A stretch of 64,000 nt of DNA from Methylotenera sp. (GTDB taxonomy: Bacteria > Pseudomonadota > Gammaproteobacteria > Burkholderiales > Methylophilaceae): positions 31,466 to 95,465 of the forward strand of contig JAQTXW010000001.1 in NCBI GenBank assembly GCA_028688575.1. Reading direction: 5' to 3'. The notes beneath the pieces were generated by a model. That model was not told the origin of the DNA and made no database searches. It saw only the letters and a program-made list of their open reading frames with translations. Below are positions 38,306-46,806 of the stretch, in pieces. Both the position numbers and the translations under genes were made by a program. The stretch's first letter is position 1. Each line of letters starts with the position of its first letter.

Positions 38306-38767
38306 ATGAAGCAAGCATCAGGCTTTACTATCGTAGAACTTGTCGCAGTAATTGTGATTACAGGCATCATTGCCGCAATTACTGCGCCTCGTTTTATTGG
38401 GCGCGATGCCTTTGATGCACGCGGTGATTTTGGCACTTTATCTTCGGCACTGCGTTATGCTCAAAAAACAGCCATTGCACAACGCACTATCATCTACGCC
38501 AACATCAACACGAGTGCACGCACAGTGTGCCTCGGCTACACCAGCAATTGCAGCAGTCCTGTGATAGACCCTGCAACGCAGGCGGCTTATGCCAAAAATC
38601 TATCCAACAGCATTACGCTCAGTGCCAGTAGCACCATTATCGGGTTTGATGGCCTAGGCAGACCCAACCCCAACACCACTGCTACATTGACCATCCAGAA
38701 TGCAGTGATAACCACAGAACCTGCGCGCATCATCACGGTAGAAGCAGAAACAGGCTATGTACACTAA
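38306..38767 (+). CDS. mshC: MSHA minor prepilin MshC (GspH/FimT-like)
   Basis: This 153-residue minor pseudopilin has leader MKQASG and mature start FTIVELVAVIVITG. Minor pilins of this kind form the tip complex that starts pilus assembly. The short soluble part contains FGTLSSALRYAQKTAIAQR, typical of GspH/FimT proteins. Position between the major pilin and mshD supports the name. It overlaps mshD by 11 bases in a different frame. Confidence 0.85.
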   Translation: MKQASGFTIVELVAVIVITGIIAAITAPRFIGRDAFDARGDFGTLSSALRYAQKTAIAQRTIIYANINTSARTVCLGYTSNCSSPVIDPATQAAYAKNLSNSITLSASSTIIGFDGLGRPNPNTTATLTIQNAVITTEPARIITVEAETGYVH

Positions 38768-39356
38768 TCGCACACATACGCGTGGCGTAACACTGGTTGA
38801 ACTGGTGGTATTTATTGTGATTATCAGCGTGGCATTAGTTGGCATACTCAAAGTGCTCGAAATCACCAACCGCGGCAGTGCAGACCCGCTGATTCGCAAA
38901 CAGGCGCTGGCAATTGCCGAGTCACTCCTGCTTGAAATCCAGCAACAGTCTTTTACCTACTGTGACCCCAATGATGCCAACGCAAGTACCGCCACAAGTA
39001 TCGCAGCATGTGCTGCCACAGCGCAAGACCCCAACCCTGCAGGCACAGGCAACATTGCAGGGCCATTTCCCAACACGGAGAGCCGATACAGCAATACCAA
39101 CCCATTTGATAACGTAGCAGATTATGGCGGGTTTACCATGCCCAGTGCAGAATGTGCAGGCATATGTCATGCAGGTGACGCCACACCGCTGGCAGGTTTA
39201 AACAATTACAGTGCCAGCGTGAGCATCACGCGTGCTGGAGGCGCATTTGCGTTAGCCAATGATGCCGCACTCAAAATTAATGTCACTGTCACGGGGCCAG
39301 GCAACACTGAAGTGTCCATTGCAGGTTACAGAGTTCGATATGCGCCCAATAGCTGA
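38757..39356 (+). CDS. mshD: MSHA minor prepilin MshD
   Basis: This 199-residue minor pilin has a 10-residue leader (MYTNRTHTRG) and a mature start VTLVELVVFIVI, with Val instead of Phe at +1 and Glu5 kept. The soluble part contains several cysteines (TYCDPND, IAACAA, AECAGICHAG) and NIAGPFPNTESRYSN-like loops, as in MshD of other bacteria. It overlaps mshC by 11 bases and mshO by up to 17, so translation is coupled. Confidence 0.85.
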   Translation: MYTNRTHTRGVTLVELVVFIVIISVALVGILKVLEITNRGSADPLIRKQALAIAESLLLEIQQQSFTYCDPNDANASTATSIAACAATAQDPNPAGTGNIAGPFPNTESRYSNTNPFDNVADYGGFTMPSAECAGICHAGDATPLAGLNNYSASVSITRAGGAFALANDAALKINVTVTGPGNTEVSIAGYRVRYAPNS

Positions 39357-40224
39357 TTTATCCATCAACACAGCAGGCACTCAGGCAGTTCAACGCATGC
39401 AGCGTTATGACACCTCGTCTGTTAATGGTTTTACATTAGTTGAGTTAGTGGTGGTCATCACCATCACGGCGATTCTTGCGGCAGGAGCGGCACTATTTAT
39501 CGGCAACCCGACCCAATCGTTTTTTGATAGCGAGCGCCGCGCCAATTTAACAGACCGCGCTGACACCGCCTTGCGTCGCATGGCAAGAGACATACGCAAC
39601 GCCTTGCCTAACAGCGTGCGAACAACTAATAACGGTGCAGACAGCCTATTAGAGTTTGTGCCCGTGATGGGCGCAGGACGCTATCGTGCCAGCATCGGCA
39701 ACAACGCCGCTGACAACCCGCTAGATTTTACCAATGCGGCAGATAACAGTTTTGATGTGTTGGGTTTTCCGATGACGGTCAGCAGTAATAGTGCGCTCGT
39801 GATTTATAACTTAGGCATCCCTGGTGCAGATGTTTACCAAGGTACCAATAGACGCAGCTTGAATAGCGCAAGCAATAGCACAACGCTGAGTTTTACTGGA
39901 GGCAACTTTCCGCTGGCCTCGCCTTCTAGCCGATTTTTTGTCACTTCAACCCCCGTGAGTTATGTGTGTGACATGACAAACCGCACCTTGTGGCGCTATA
40001 GCGGTTACAACTTTCAGGCGGCACAGCCTGGCAGTGTTGCTGCGTTGGATGCGCTCACTTCAGCAGTGAGGCATCCCCTTGCCAACAATCTTAATGCCTG
40101 TGAAATCAACTACGCCAGTGGCGTACTGGAGCGCACTGGCATCGCAACCATTCGACTCAGCATGACAGAAGACAGCGCGCAAGTAACCTTGATGCACCAG
40201 ATTAATGTGGTGAATTCGCCATGA
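39340..40224 (+). CDS. mshO: MSHA minor prepilin MshO (GspJ-like)
   Basis: This minor pilin has the prepilin motif NG/FTLVELVVVITITAILAAG with Glu5 and a soluble part typical of GspJ/MshO (DTALRRMARDIRNALPNSVR). The start is uncertain. ATG 39340 overlaps the mshD stop and has AGAG 6 bases upstream, but gives a 30-residue leader. ATG 39397 gives a more usual 11-residue leader but has no clear ribosome-binding site. An even longer frame starts at 39259. The protein is 294 residues from the chosen start. Its stop overlaps the mshP start by 4 bases. Confidence 0.83.
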   Translation: MRPIADLSINTAGTQAVQRMQRYDTSSVNGFTLVELVVVITITAILAAGAALFIGNPTQSFFDSERRANLTDRADTALRRMARDIRNALPNSVRTTNNGADSLLEFVPVMGAGRYRASIGNNAADNPLDFTNAADNSFDVLGFPMTVSSNSALVIYNLGIPGADVYQGTNRRSLNSASNSTTLSFTGGNFPLASPSSRFFVTSTPVSYVCDMTNRTLWRYSGYNFQAAQPGSVAALDALTSAVRHPLANNLNACEINYASGVLERTGIATIRLSMTEDSAQVTLMHQINVVNSP

Positions 40225-40682
40225 GAAATCATCACCAACTGCCATTCGCACGTGGTTTTTTACTGCCTGCGGCCATTTTTTTACTGGTGATATTAGCCGC
40301 ACTTGGGGCTTATGCACTCAATATCAGCAGTGTGCAGCAGGCCACCTCCACTCAGGACGTGCAAGGTAGCCGCGCCTATCAGGCAGCTCATGCAGGCATT
40401 GAATGGGGCATTTATCAGGTGCTAGACCCTGGTACGGCTAATTTAGCCGACTGCCCTGCTGCCACCTCGCTTAACATTGACGGGTATAATGTGCTGGTGA
40501 ACTGCAATCAATCTGCAGATTTTAACGAGCAAGGTACCCAGCGCACGATTCGTGTTTATGAATTAACCTCAACAGCAAGTCGCGGTGTTGCAGGAACCAT
40601 CAGTTATAGTGAGCGACAATTGCAGTCAACATTAAGCAAATGCCGCGCTACTGATGTTATTCCTGCATACCAGTGCAGTTAA
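40221..40682 (+). CDS. mshP: MSHA biogenesis minor pilin-like protein MshP
   Basis: This 153-residue protein has a pilin-like N-terminus ARG/FLLPAAIFLLVILAALG without the usual Glu5, as in MshP and GspK/PilX-like proteins placed at the tip. The soluble part includes QVQDV-type SSVQQATSTQDVQGSR and AAHAGIEWGIYQ, a stretch shared with MshP homologues. The ATG overlaps the mshO stop by 4 bases. It is followed closely by mshQ. Confidence 0.83.
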   Translation: MRNHHQLPFARGFLLPAAIFLLVILAALGAYALNISSVQQATSTQDVQGSRAYQAAHAGIEWGIYQVLDPGTANLADCPAATSLNIDGYNVLVNCNQSADFNEQGTQRTIRVYELTSTASRGVAGTISYSERQLQSTLSKCRATDVIPAYQCS

Positions 40683-40694
40683 TCACGCACCAAC

Positions 40695-43600
40695 ATGAAA
40701 ATAATAATGCGTATCTTTAATCACCAGCTACATAGCCTCATCATTCTTGCGGGTCTGGTTTTTAGCCTGCCAAGCTATGCCTGGTACGATAACAACTGGA
40801 ATTACCGGGTGCCGATTGAGGTGCCCGCAGGCACACCTGTCAACAGCACAATCACTGTAGATGTCAACTTTGCCGCACTCCTTGCAACATTAGGTGTCGC
40901 GGGTACATTGGATATCAATTCGCCTCGCATCGTGCGGCCCAGCGACCTTGCTTTAGCCACCACACAAGAATTTACCGACAGTAGATTTAACAACACAACT
41001 GACGCTTTGACGAATGGTCGTGGTGAAGTGCGGTTTTTATTGCAGGATGCAGGCGCCAGTACGTATTTTTTATACTTTGACATCACCGCCAATGGCACCA
41101 AACCGATTAATCCACAAACACCCATTAATGGTCACTTTGAGTTTGGAGGCACAGGTACACAAAACCCGCCCGCCTGGACTGCCACAAAAATAAACAATAA
41201 CTTTGACGCACAAGTCAGGCCGAGCGAAAACCCCAACATATCCGAGCCCAGCGGCACACCGAATACGGTCACGACTATCGGCACACCTTTAACAGGTAAT
41301 TTCTCTTATCTGCTTGGTTCACGCACCAACACCGAGCCCACCAACGCCTCGCCAGCGGTGACATTAAGACGAACCATCACAGTGCCAGCCACCACACCAG
41401 GCAACTTAACCATTCACTACCGTTTAGAAGGATGGGATAGCTCTGACAATGGCGCCAACACCTGGGACTTTCTACGGATTCGACTGATTAACGCATCCAC
41501 CACTGAAATCGTAGGCCCTACGTTTGGGAACTATGTCACGTTCCCTTTTAGCCCGAATAAAGGTACAGGCCAAATCTCAAATTCTGCATCAGGTTATGGA
41601 CGCTACAACTTTTGGGACATGAGTAGCAATGGTGTTCATCGCTCGGGAATGACGCTTGCCGCAGGCTCAGCGCCGTGGTTTACGCGCAGCGTTGCTTTAA
41701 CCCCATTTTCAGGGCAAACCATCACGCTACAAATTACCATGAACATGGCCACCCAATTTAAAAGCTGGGTGCACATAGATGACGTTGAATGGAGTGTCAC
41801 GACCGCAACACTGGGTCAACCTACCATTAAACCGCAAGTTGACCATATTGAAATATTGCATGCAAGTGGCAATGGTGTAACATGCTCGCCAAGCACACTC
41901 ACCATTCGCGCCTGTGCTAATGCATCATGCAGCGAGCTTTATACGGGTGAGGTTACAGGCAGTCTAACTGCAACAGGCACTGGCACAGCTAACTGGCAGG
42001 ATGGCACTGCAGATTTCACGATAGGTAGCAGTGGCTTTGTCACAAAAACCTTACAACTTACCTCTGTCAATACTAATGTTTCTTCAACTTTAGGTACATC
42101 CGCAGTAACACCAACGCCCACAGCAGCAACAGCTTGCAATTTTTCAGGATGCTTATTTACTGCAAGCAATGCAGGCTTTTTGTTTGATGTCCCGCATCAC
42201 GTGGCAGGGTCAATACAGACGGTTACAATCAGTGCCGTGAAAAAAGCAGACAACACCAATGCCTGTCTACCTGGGTTTTCTAATGTAACGCGCACCTTAC
42301 GCATGACCTGTAACTACATCAACCCTAACACTGGAACGTTGCCAGTGCTGGTCAACACCCGATACTTGAATAATACCAACACGGCGAATAATGCCTGCGC
42401 CTCGGCTAACCCTGTAAGCCTAGACTTTAATAACACGGGTACAGCCACTGCAGATATTAGTTACCAAGATGTTGGTAATATGAGCTTAACCATAGCCTAT
42501 GCAGGCTCAGCCGCTACCAATGATGTGGGTTTATCCATGAATGGCTCAGATACATTTATTGCAGCACCAGCCAGCTTCAGCATTTCAGGAGTAACTGCCG
42601 CACCGATTAAAGCGGGTGAAAATTTTAACGCCACGGTTAGCGCCAAAAATGCTGCAAATGTCACCACGCCCAATTTTGGCAAAGAAAGCCCCGCTGAGAA
42701 TGTTACCTTAACTTTTAGCAAATGCCAGCCAATGGGAGTCAATGCTACTAATGGCAACTTTACTGGCACAGCGGGCGCCTTTACCAATGGCGTTGCGGCG
42801 AGCAGCAATCTCAACTGGAGTGAAGTGGGCAACGGTGACCTGAGTGTTCACCTTGCCAGCGCGAGTTATTTAGGTTCTGGCTTCACCGCTTCCGGCAATA
42901 CGGGCACAGGCGGCACAGCATGCAATGGCGCGGGCAATGTTGGACGTTTTATTCCCCATCATTTCAACACTGTGGTCACCAAGGGCTGTAGCACTGGCGG
43001 CTTCACCTATTCTGCGCAGCCTTTTAGCGTGGAAGTCACCGCGGTGAATGCGCTAGGTAATACTACCCTGAATTATGATGGCTCACTCAATACCACGCCC
43101 AATTTTGCAAAAACCGTGACTTTGTCCAATGCGGGCAGCACTGCAAATTTCAGCAACCATGTGCTGAATTTGACTGATTTTGCGAGTGGCGTTGGCGTTA
43201 AAAACAATGTGACTTACACCAACACAAGCGCACAAACTCCGCCACTCAACATTACCTTACGTGCAACAGATACCGACAACGTCACTTCACTAGGATACAC
43301 TGAAGGCATTACGGAAATCCGCAGTGGCCGCGTCATGCTGCAAAACGCCTACGGCTCGGAACTGCTGGATTTGCCAATGACAATGGCGGCACAATACTGG
43401 AATAACAACGCATGGCTATTCAATGGTAATGACAGCTGTACCACTGGGGTTAATTTAACATTCACTGACCCCAACCTTGCCGATGGACTGGTGCCAGCTG
43501 AATCCTGTGTTTGGGACACAGGCAACCCTGGCAGCTCGGGTTTAGGCTGCGGGGCAGCAGGCACGCTGGCCAACCGATTTAGAAAGCCCCCTAACAATGG

Positions 43601-43781
43601 CCACTTTAACTTGAACCTGCGTGCGCCAGGTGCTGGAAATTCAGGCTCACTTGATGTGACAGCCATTGTGCCAGACTGGCTAAAATTCAATTGGACTGGC
43701 ACAGGAGTGAGCAACCCAAGCGCACGTGCAACTTTTGGCATTTACAAAACACCGATTATCTATATACGGGAGAATTACTGA
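40695..43781 (+). CDS. mshQ: MshQ-like large surface/pilus-tip protein (DUF2341 + DUF6701)
   Basis: This 1028-residue exported protein has a signal peptide cleaved after SYA (about residue 29), then a DUF2341-like start (WYDNNWNYRVPIEVPAG). A beta-rich middle follows, with HIDDVEWSV near residue 370. The C-terminal ~650 residues match the MshQ DUF6701 region: VDHIEILHASGNGVTC, IRACANASC, RFIPHHFN, SGRVMLQNAYGSELLDLP and the ending IYKTPIIYIREN. MshQ is thought to sit at the pilus tip or outer membrane and to affect adhesion; its exact role is unproven. Composition is rich in Asn, Thr, Gly and Ser with cysteines in pairs. It closes the pilin block. Confidence 0.85.
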   Translation: MKIIMRIFNHQLHSLIILAGLVFSLPSYAWYDNNWNYRVPIEVPAGTPVNSTITVDVNFAALLATLGVAGTLDINSPRIVRPSDLALATTQEFTDSRFNNTTDALTNGRGEVRFLLQDAGASTYFLYFDITANGTKPINPQTPINGHFEFGGTGTQNPPAWTATKINNNFDAQVRPSENPNISEPSGTPNTVTTIGTPLTGNFSYLLGSRTNTEPTNASPAVTLRRTITVPATTPGNLTIHYRLEGWDSSDNGANTWDFLRIRLINASTTEIVGPTFGNYVTFPFSPNKGTGQISNSASGYGRYNFWDMSSNGVHRSGMTLAAGSAPWFTRSVALTPFSGQTITLQITMNMATQFKSWVHIDDVEWSVTTATLGQPTIKPQVDHIEILHASGNGVTCSPSTLTIRACANASCSELYTGEVTGSLTATGTGTANWQDGTADFTIGSSGFVTKTLQLTSVNTNVSSTLGTSAVTPTPTAATACNFSGCLFTASNAGFLFDVPHHVAGSIQTVTISAVKKADNTNACLPGFSNVTRTLRMTCNYINPNTGTLPVLVNTRYLNNTNTANNACASANPVSLDFNNTGTATADISYQDVGNMSLTIAYAGSAATNDVGLSMNGSDTFIAAPASFSISGVTAAPIKAGENFNATVSAKNAANVTTPNFGKESPAENVTLTFSKCQPMGVNATNGNFTGTAGAFTNGVAASSNLNWSEVGNGDLSVHLASASYLGSGFTASGNTGTGGTACNGAGNVGRFIPHHFNTVVTKGCSTGGFTYSAQPFSVEVTAVNALGNTTLNYDGSLNTTPNFAKTVTLSNAGSTANFSNHVLNLTDFASGVGVKNNVTYTNTSAQTPPLNITLRATDTDNVTSLGYTEGITEIRSGRVMLQNAYGSELLDLPMTMAAQYWNNNAWLFNGNDSCTTGVNLTFTDPNLADGLVPAESCVWDTGNPGSSGLGCGAAGTLANRFRKPPNNGHFNLNLRAPGAGNSGSLDVTAIVPDWLKFNWTGTGVSNPSARATFGIYKTPIIYIRENY

Positions 43782-43915
43782 GTGTATGAACATCACCGCC
43801 AGATAAACCAAGGCAATCAACGTAATTTATATATAAAATTATCTTATATTACAATAAGTTAAACTATACATCTTAATGTGGTATATACTCTTAACACTTT
43901 TTAACATTTGGGTCG

Positions 43916-43924
43916 TGCTAGAAT
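43916..43924 (+). promoter_or_regulatory. Candidate extended -10 promoter giving a leaderless mshI message
   Basis: TGC-TAGAAT ends 6 bases before the mshI ATG (43931), so a start at the usual distance would fall on the ATG itself. No ribosome-binding site is present before this ATG, in keeping with a leaderless message. No good -35 was found. Confidence 0.4.
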
Positions 43925-43930
43925 AATCGC

Positions 43931-44872
43931 ATGAAATTGTTTTCAAAACAAAAAAAAACAGGCTGGCTCGTGATAGGCACCGAAAATGCCAGCACGCAGG
44001 TTGTGCATGTCATCAAGCAAGCCAAACAAAAGCCTGTGGTTGAAATCGCACAAACTTTTACCGGCACAATTCAAGATGAAGCTGGCTTGCAGGCGATCAA
44101 TGCCGAGCTTGATTTAAATAGTTTTCATTGTGCCTTACTGTTAAAGCAGGGTGAATATCATATTCTTCAACTGGAAAAACCCAACATTCCAGCCAATGAA
44201 ATAAAACAGGCAGTGAGCTGGAAAATCAAAGACATGATTGATTATCCTGTAGAGCAAGCCACGATCGACGTGATTGATATCCCTGCCGACCAGACAAAAT
44301 CAAACCGCCAGTCTTTTGTTTATGCAATTGCGGCACGCAATGAGCGCATTGGCGGTTATATGCAACGCTTTGAAAAACTCGGCAAAAACGGGTTGGAGGT
44401 GATTGATATACCAGAAATGGCGCAACGCAACATTGCAGCCTATTTGGAGCAGGAAAATCGCGGCCTGGCACTGTTATCAATCAACGGCAAGGGCTGCCTG
44501 CTCACCTTTACCGCAAATCAAGAACTCTACTACGCAAGACAAATTGATTTAAATATAGATGCGTTCACCAGCGATGACAGTGAACAAAAGTCTAACCTTT
44601 ATGAACGCTTAGGTTTGGAGATTCAGCGCTCACTTGATAACTTTGAGCGCCAATTTCCGCAGCTGACTATTAATCGGCTCGCTTTAGCCCCCTTTGAAGG
44701 CAGGGAAGATTTTTATGATTACTTAACTTCCTACCTGTACATTCAGATTGACCGTTTTGAGTTATCTGACATATTTAGTTTTGATGCTGACACCGCACCT
44801 AAAAGTTTGGCTGAACAAGCAGCCTTACTACCCGTGCTAGGTGCCGCCTTGCGTGATGAGGCTGCGCGATGA
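43931..44872 (+). CDS. mshI: MSHA biogenesis protein MshI (PilM-like)
   Basis: This 313-residue cytoplasmic protein resembles the actin-like PilM component of type IV pili. It starts MKLFSKQKKTGWLVIGTENA and has AVSWKIKDMIDYPVEQATIDV, typical of MshI/PilM, then an ATPase-fold-like second half. It should link the cytoplasmic motor to the inner-membrane alignment proteins. Its end overlaps the next gene by 4 bases. It begins the second msh block after a 149-bp AT-rich gap. Confidence 0.87.
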   Translation: MKLFSKQKKTGWLVIGTENASTQVVHVIKQAKQKPVVEIAQTFTGTIQDEAGLQAINAELDLNSFHCALLLKQGEYHILQLEKPNIPANEIKQAVSWKIKDMIDYPVEQATIDVIDIPADQTKSNRQSFVYAIAARNERIGGYMQRFEKLGKNGLEVIDIPEMAQRNIAAYLEQENRGLALLSINGKGCLLTFTANQELYYARQIDLNIDAFTSDDSEQKSNLYERLGLEIQRSLDNFERQFPQLTINRLALAPFEGREDFYDYLTSYLYIQIDRFELSDIFSFDADTAPKSLAEQAALLPVLGAALRDEAAR

Positions 44873-45630
44873 GCCAACAGATCAATTTAATCAATCACAG
44901 CCTGATTAAACAACAAGCGTTTTTGACTTTTAAGCGCGCGGTGTTAATCACCCTAGGCTTAATGCTCATCCTCGCCTTGTACACCACCTACGCAGAAAGC
45001 AACCTGACACGGCTCACAGCGCAACGCCAGCAGTTGGCAAGTGATTTGAGCCAGGCTCAAACCCAATTAGCAGGGTTGGCAGCCATGCATAAGCCGCATG
45101 AAGCAAACCCCTTGCTTATGCTTGAGATTGACCAATTAACAGAAAAGCTCAACTTGCAGCAGCAGGTGCTTGCCACAATTAACAAAAGTGCCAATCGTCC
45201 AGAAAATAGCTATGCCGCAATTATGCGCGGTTTTGCACGCCAAACCACTGACGGTTTATGGTTAACAGGTTTTCATTTAGATAGCTTATCCAACCAACTC
45301 AGTATCCAGGGCGCTACATTAAAGGCGGATTTAGTCCCAGAGTATATCGTCAAACTAAGCACTGAACCTGCATTTAAAGGCAGGCTGTTTTCTGGACTGA
45401 ATATCCAGCAACCCCAACTCAACAACCAGACGCATTCACAAGAAAACCCCAGCAACAAAGCCAGCGACGTCCTAGATAGTCAAGATACAGCAGTTACCAG
45501 CGCAACACCCGCGTATATTGAGTTTTCACTGATTTCTAACCATGCTGATTCAGCACAAATGGCAACGCATGCTAACACACCCGCATCGAATGTCGTCATA
45601 CAGAAAGCTGCCACTGGAGATAGATCATGA
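44869..45630 (+). CDS. MSHA biogenesis protein, PilN-like (MshI2)
   Basis: This 253-residue bitopic protein has the PilN start QQINLINHSLIKQQ (the NLI motif that binds PilM), one membrane helix (about residues 24-41), a coiled-coil stretch and a periplasmic ferredoxin-like domain with TTDGLWLTGFHLD. The C-terminal ~70 residues are Ser/Asn/Thr-rich and probably flexible. It overlaps both neighbours by 4 bases (ATGA), so MshI, this protein and MshJ are translationally coupled. Confidence 0.83.
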   Translation: MSQQINLINHSLIKQQAFLTFKRAVLITLGLMLILALYTTYAESNLTRLTAQRQQLASDLSQAQTQLAGLAAMHKPHEANPLLMLEIDQLTEKLNLQQQVLATINKSANRPENSYAAIMRGFARQTTDGLWLTGFHLDSLSNQLSIQGATLKADLVPEYIVKLSTEPAFKGRLFSGLNIQQPQLNNQTHSQENPSNKASDVLDSQDTAVTSATPAYIEFSLISNHADSAQMATHANTPASNVVIQKAATGDRS

Positions 45631-46313
45631 ATGCAGCATTCGGCAATTTATGGCAAATGCTAACCACCAAGTTTGAGGCACTTAACACACGTGAGCGCTG
45701 GATGGTATTGGCAGCGTTACTTGCAGTGACTTATGCTGTAATGAATTTATTATTCATAGCCCCACAGGACGCACAACAAAAAAAAATGCTTTCAGAAACT
45801 GCCAATGACCAAGCACTCCTCGCCGACTTGCAACAACAGATTCAACTATACGACCATCGCGCCAACTTAGACCCTGATGCTGCCAATAAGCAACGCATTG
45901 CCGAATTACAATCTGATTTGCTTGCACTGGACAATGCACTCGAGCAGGCACAAGCTTCACTGATCCAGCCTGAAAAAATGCCAGAACTACTGCGCAGTCT
46001 TTTGCAGCGCAATGGCAAATTAAAACTGGTGGCACTTAAAACATTGGCTGTAGAAAACATTGTCCCAAGCCCACCTGCAAGTGAATTAGCAGAGAAAAAC
46101 CCGGTTGCGGCAGAGTTTTCTGGATATAAACATGGTGTAGAACTCACCATTGAAGGTCGCTATCTGGATCTAATGGATTATGTTGCCGCTTTGGAGAAAA
46201 CACCCTGGCACCTACTCTGGAGTAAAGCAGAATTATCAGCAAAATATCCTGTTAACCAATTAAAATTAACGGTTTACACACTGAGTTTGGATAAAGCATG
46301 GTTAAGCATCTAG
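45627..46313 (+). CDS. mshJ: MSHA biogenesis protein MshJ (PilO-like)
   Basis: This 228-residue protein has one membrane helix (about residues 25-43, WMVLAALLAVTYAVMNLLF), a coiled coil (about 50-110) and a C-terminal ferredoxin-like fold with VELTIEGRYLDLMDYVAALE, as in PilO/MshJ. It would pair with the PilN-like protein in the inner-membrane alignment complex. Its end overlaps mshK by 16 bases. Confidence 0.83.
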   Translation: MNAAFGNLWQMLTTKFEALNTRERWMVLAALLAVTYAVMNLLFIAPQDAQQKKMLSETANDQALLADLQQQIQLYDHRANLDPDAANKQRIAELQSDLLALDNALEQAQASLIQPEKMPELLRSLLQRNGKLKLVALKTLAVENIVPSPPASELAEKNPVAAEFSGYKHGVELTIEGRYLDLMDYVAALEKTPWHLLWSKAELSAKYPVNQLKLTVYTLSLDKAWLSI

Positions 46314-46729
46314 CATCAAGCAGCGCTTACACGCAACATTGGCTGTCATTAAAAAGCGTATCTGGCTGCATATTGGTGCTGGGCTTTTTGTTATCGCCAT
46401 GCGCTTTTTCTGACACATTGAAAGACCCAACACAGCCACCTGCTGCGCTTTACGACCCAACTGGAGCGTATCAGTCTGACGAACTCACAACTGGGCCTAT
46501 GTTACAATCCATTATCCATGGGGCAAATTATCACGCGGCTATTATTAACGGGCAGAAAGTGCTGGTGGGTCAAAAATTTAATGGTGCGACATTAATCAAG
46601 CTCACAACACGTGAAGCTGTGCTGCGCAACCCAGACAAAAGTTTACAAACGCTGGTGCTGGACTTTGCTTTTGATAAGAAATCATCGGCTATTGCACCAG
46701 CAGGTAATTTAAAAAAGTCAGGCAGATAA
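46298..46729 (+). CDS. mshK: MSHA biogenesis protein MshK (PilP-like)
   Basis: This 143-residue periplasmic protein has an N-terminal hydrophobic segment (GCILVLGFLLSPCAF, signal peptide or anchor). It then has the MshK/PilP-like region DPTQPPAALYDP, LQSIIHGANYHAAIINGQKV and a C-terminal beta strand set. It should link the alignment complex to the secretin. A 77-bp gap precedes mshL. Confidence 0.83.
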   Translation: MVKHLASSSAYTQHWLSLKSVSGCILVLGFLLSPCAFSDTLKDPTQPPAALYDPTGAYQSDELTTGPMLQSIIHGANYHAAIINGQKVLVGQKFNGATLIKLTTREAVLRNPDKSLQTLVLDFAFDKKSSAIAPAGNLKKSGR

Positions 46730-46806
46730 TTTTGCTGTCCAGGTTTTTAAAAAAAAACTTAAAAGTAAAAAAATCGTAAACGTTAGCCAAACATAACGAG
46801 AATGCT

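Noticed and set aside
41939-43741. Minus-strand frames of 76-130 residues over mshQ
   Set aside because: Repetitive Val/Pro/Ala composition is the complement of the Asn/Thr/Gly-rich mshQ sequence.
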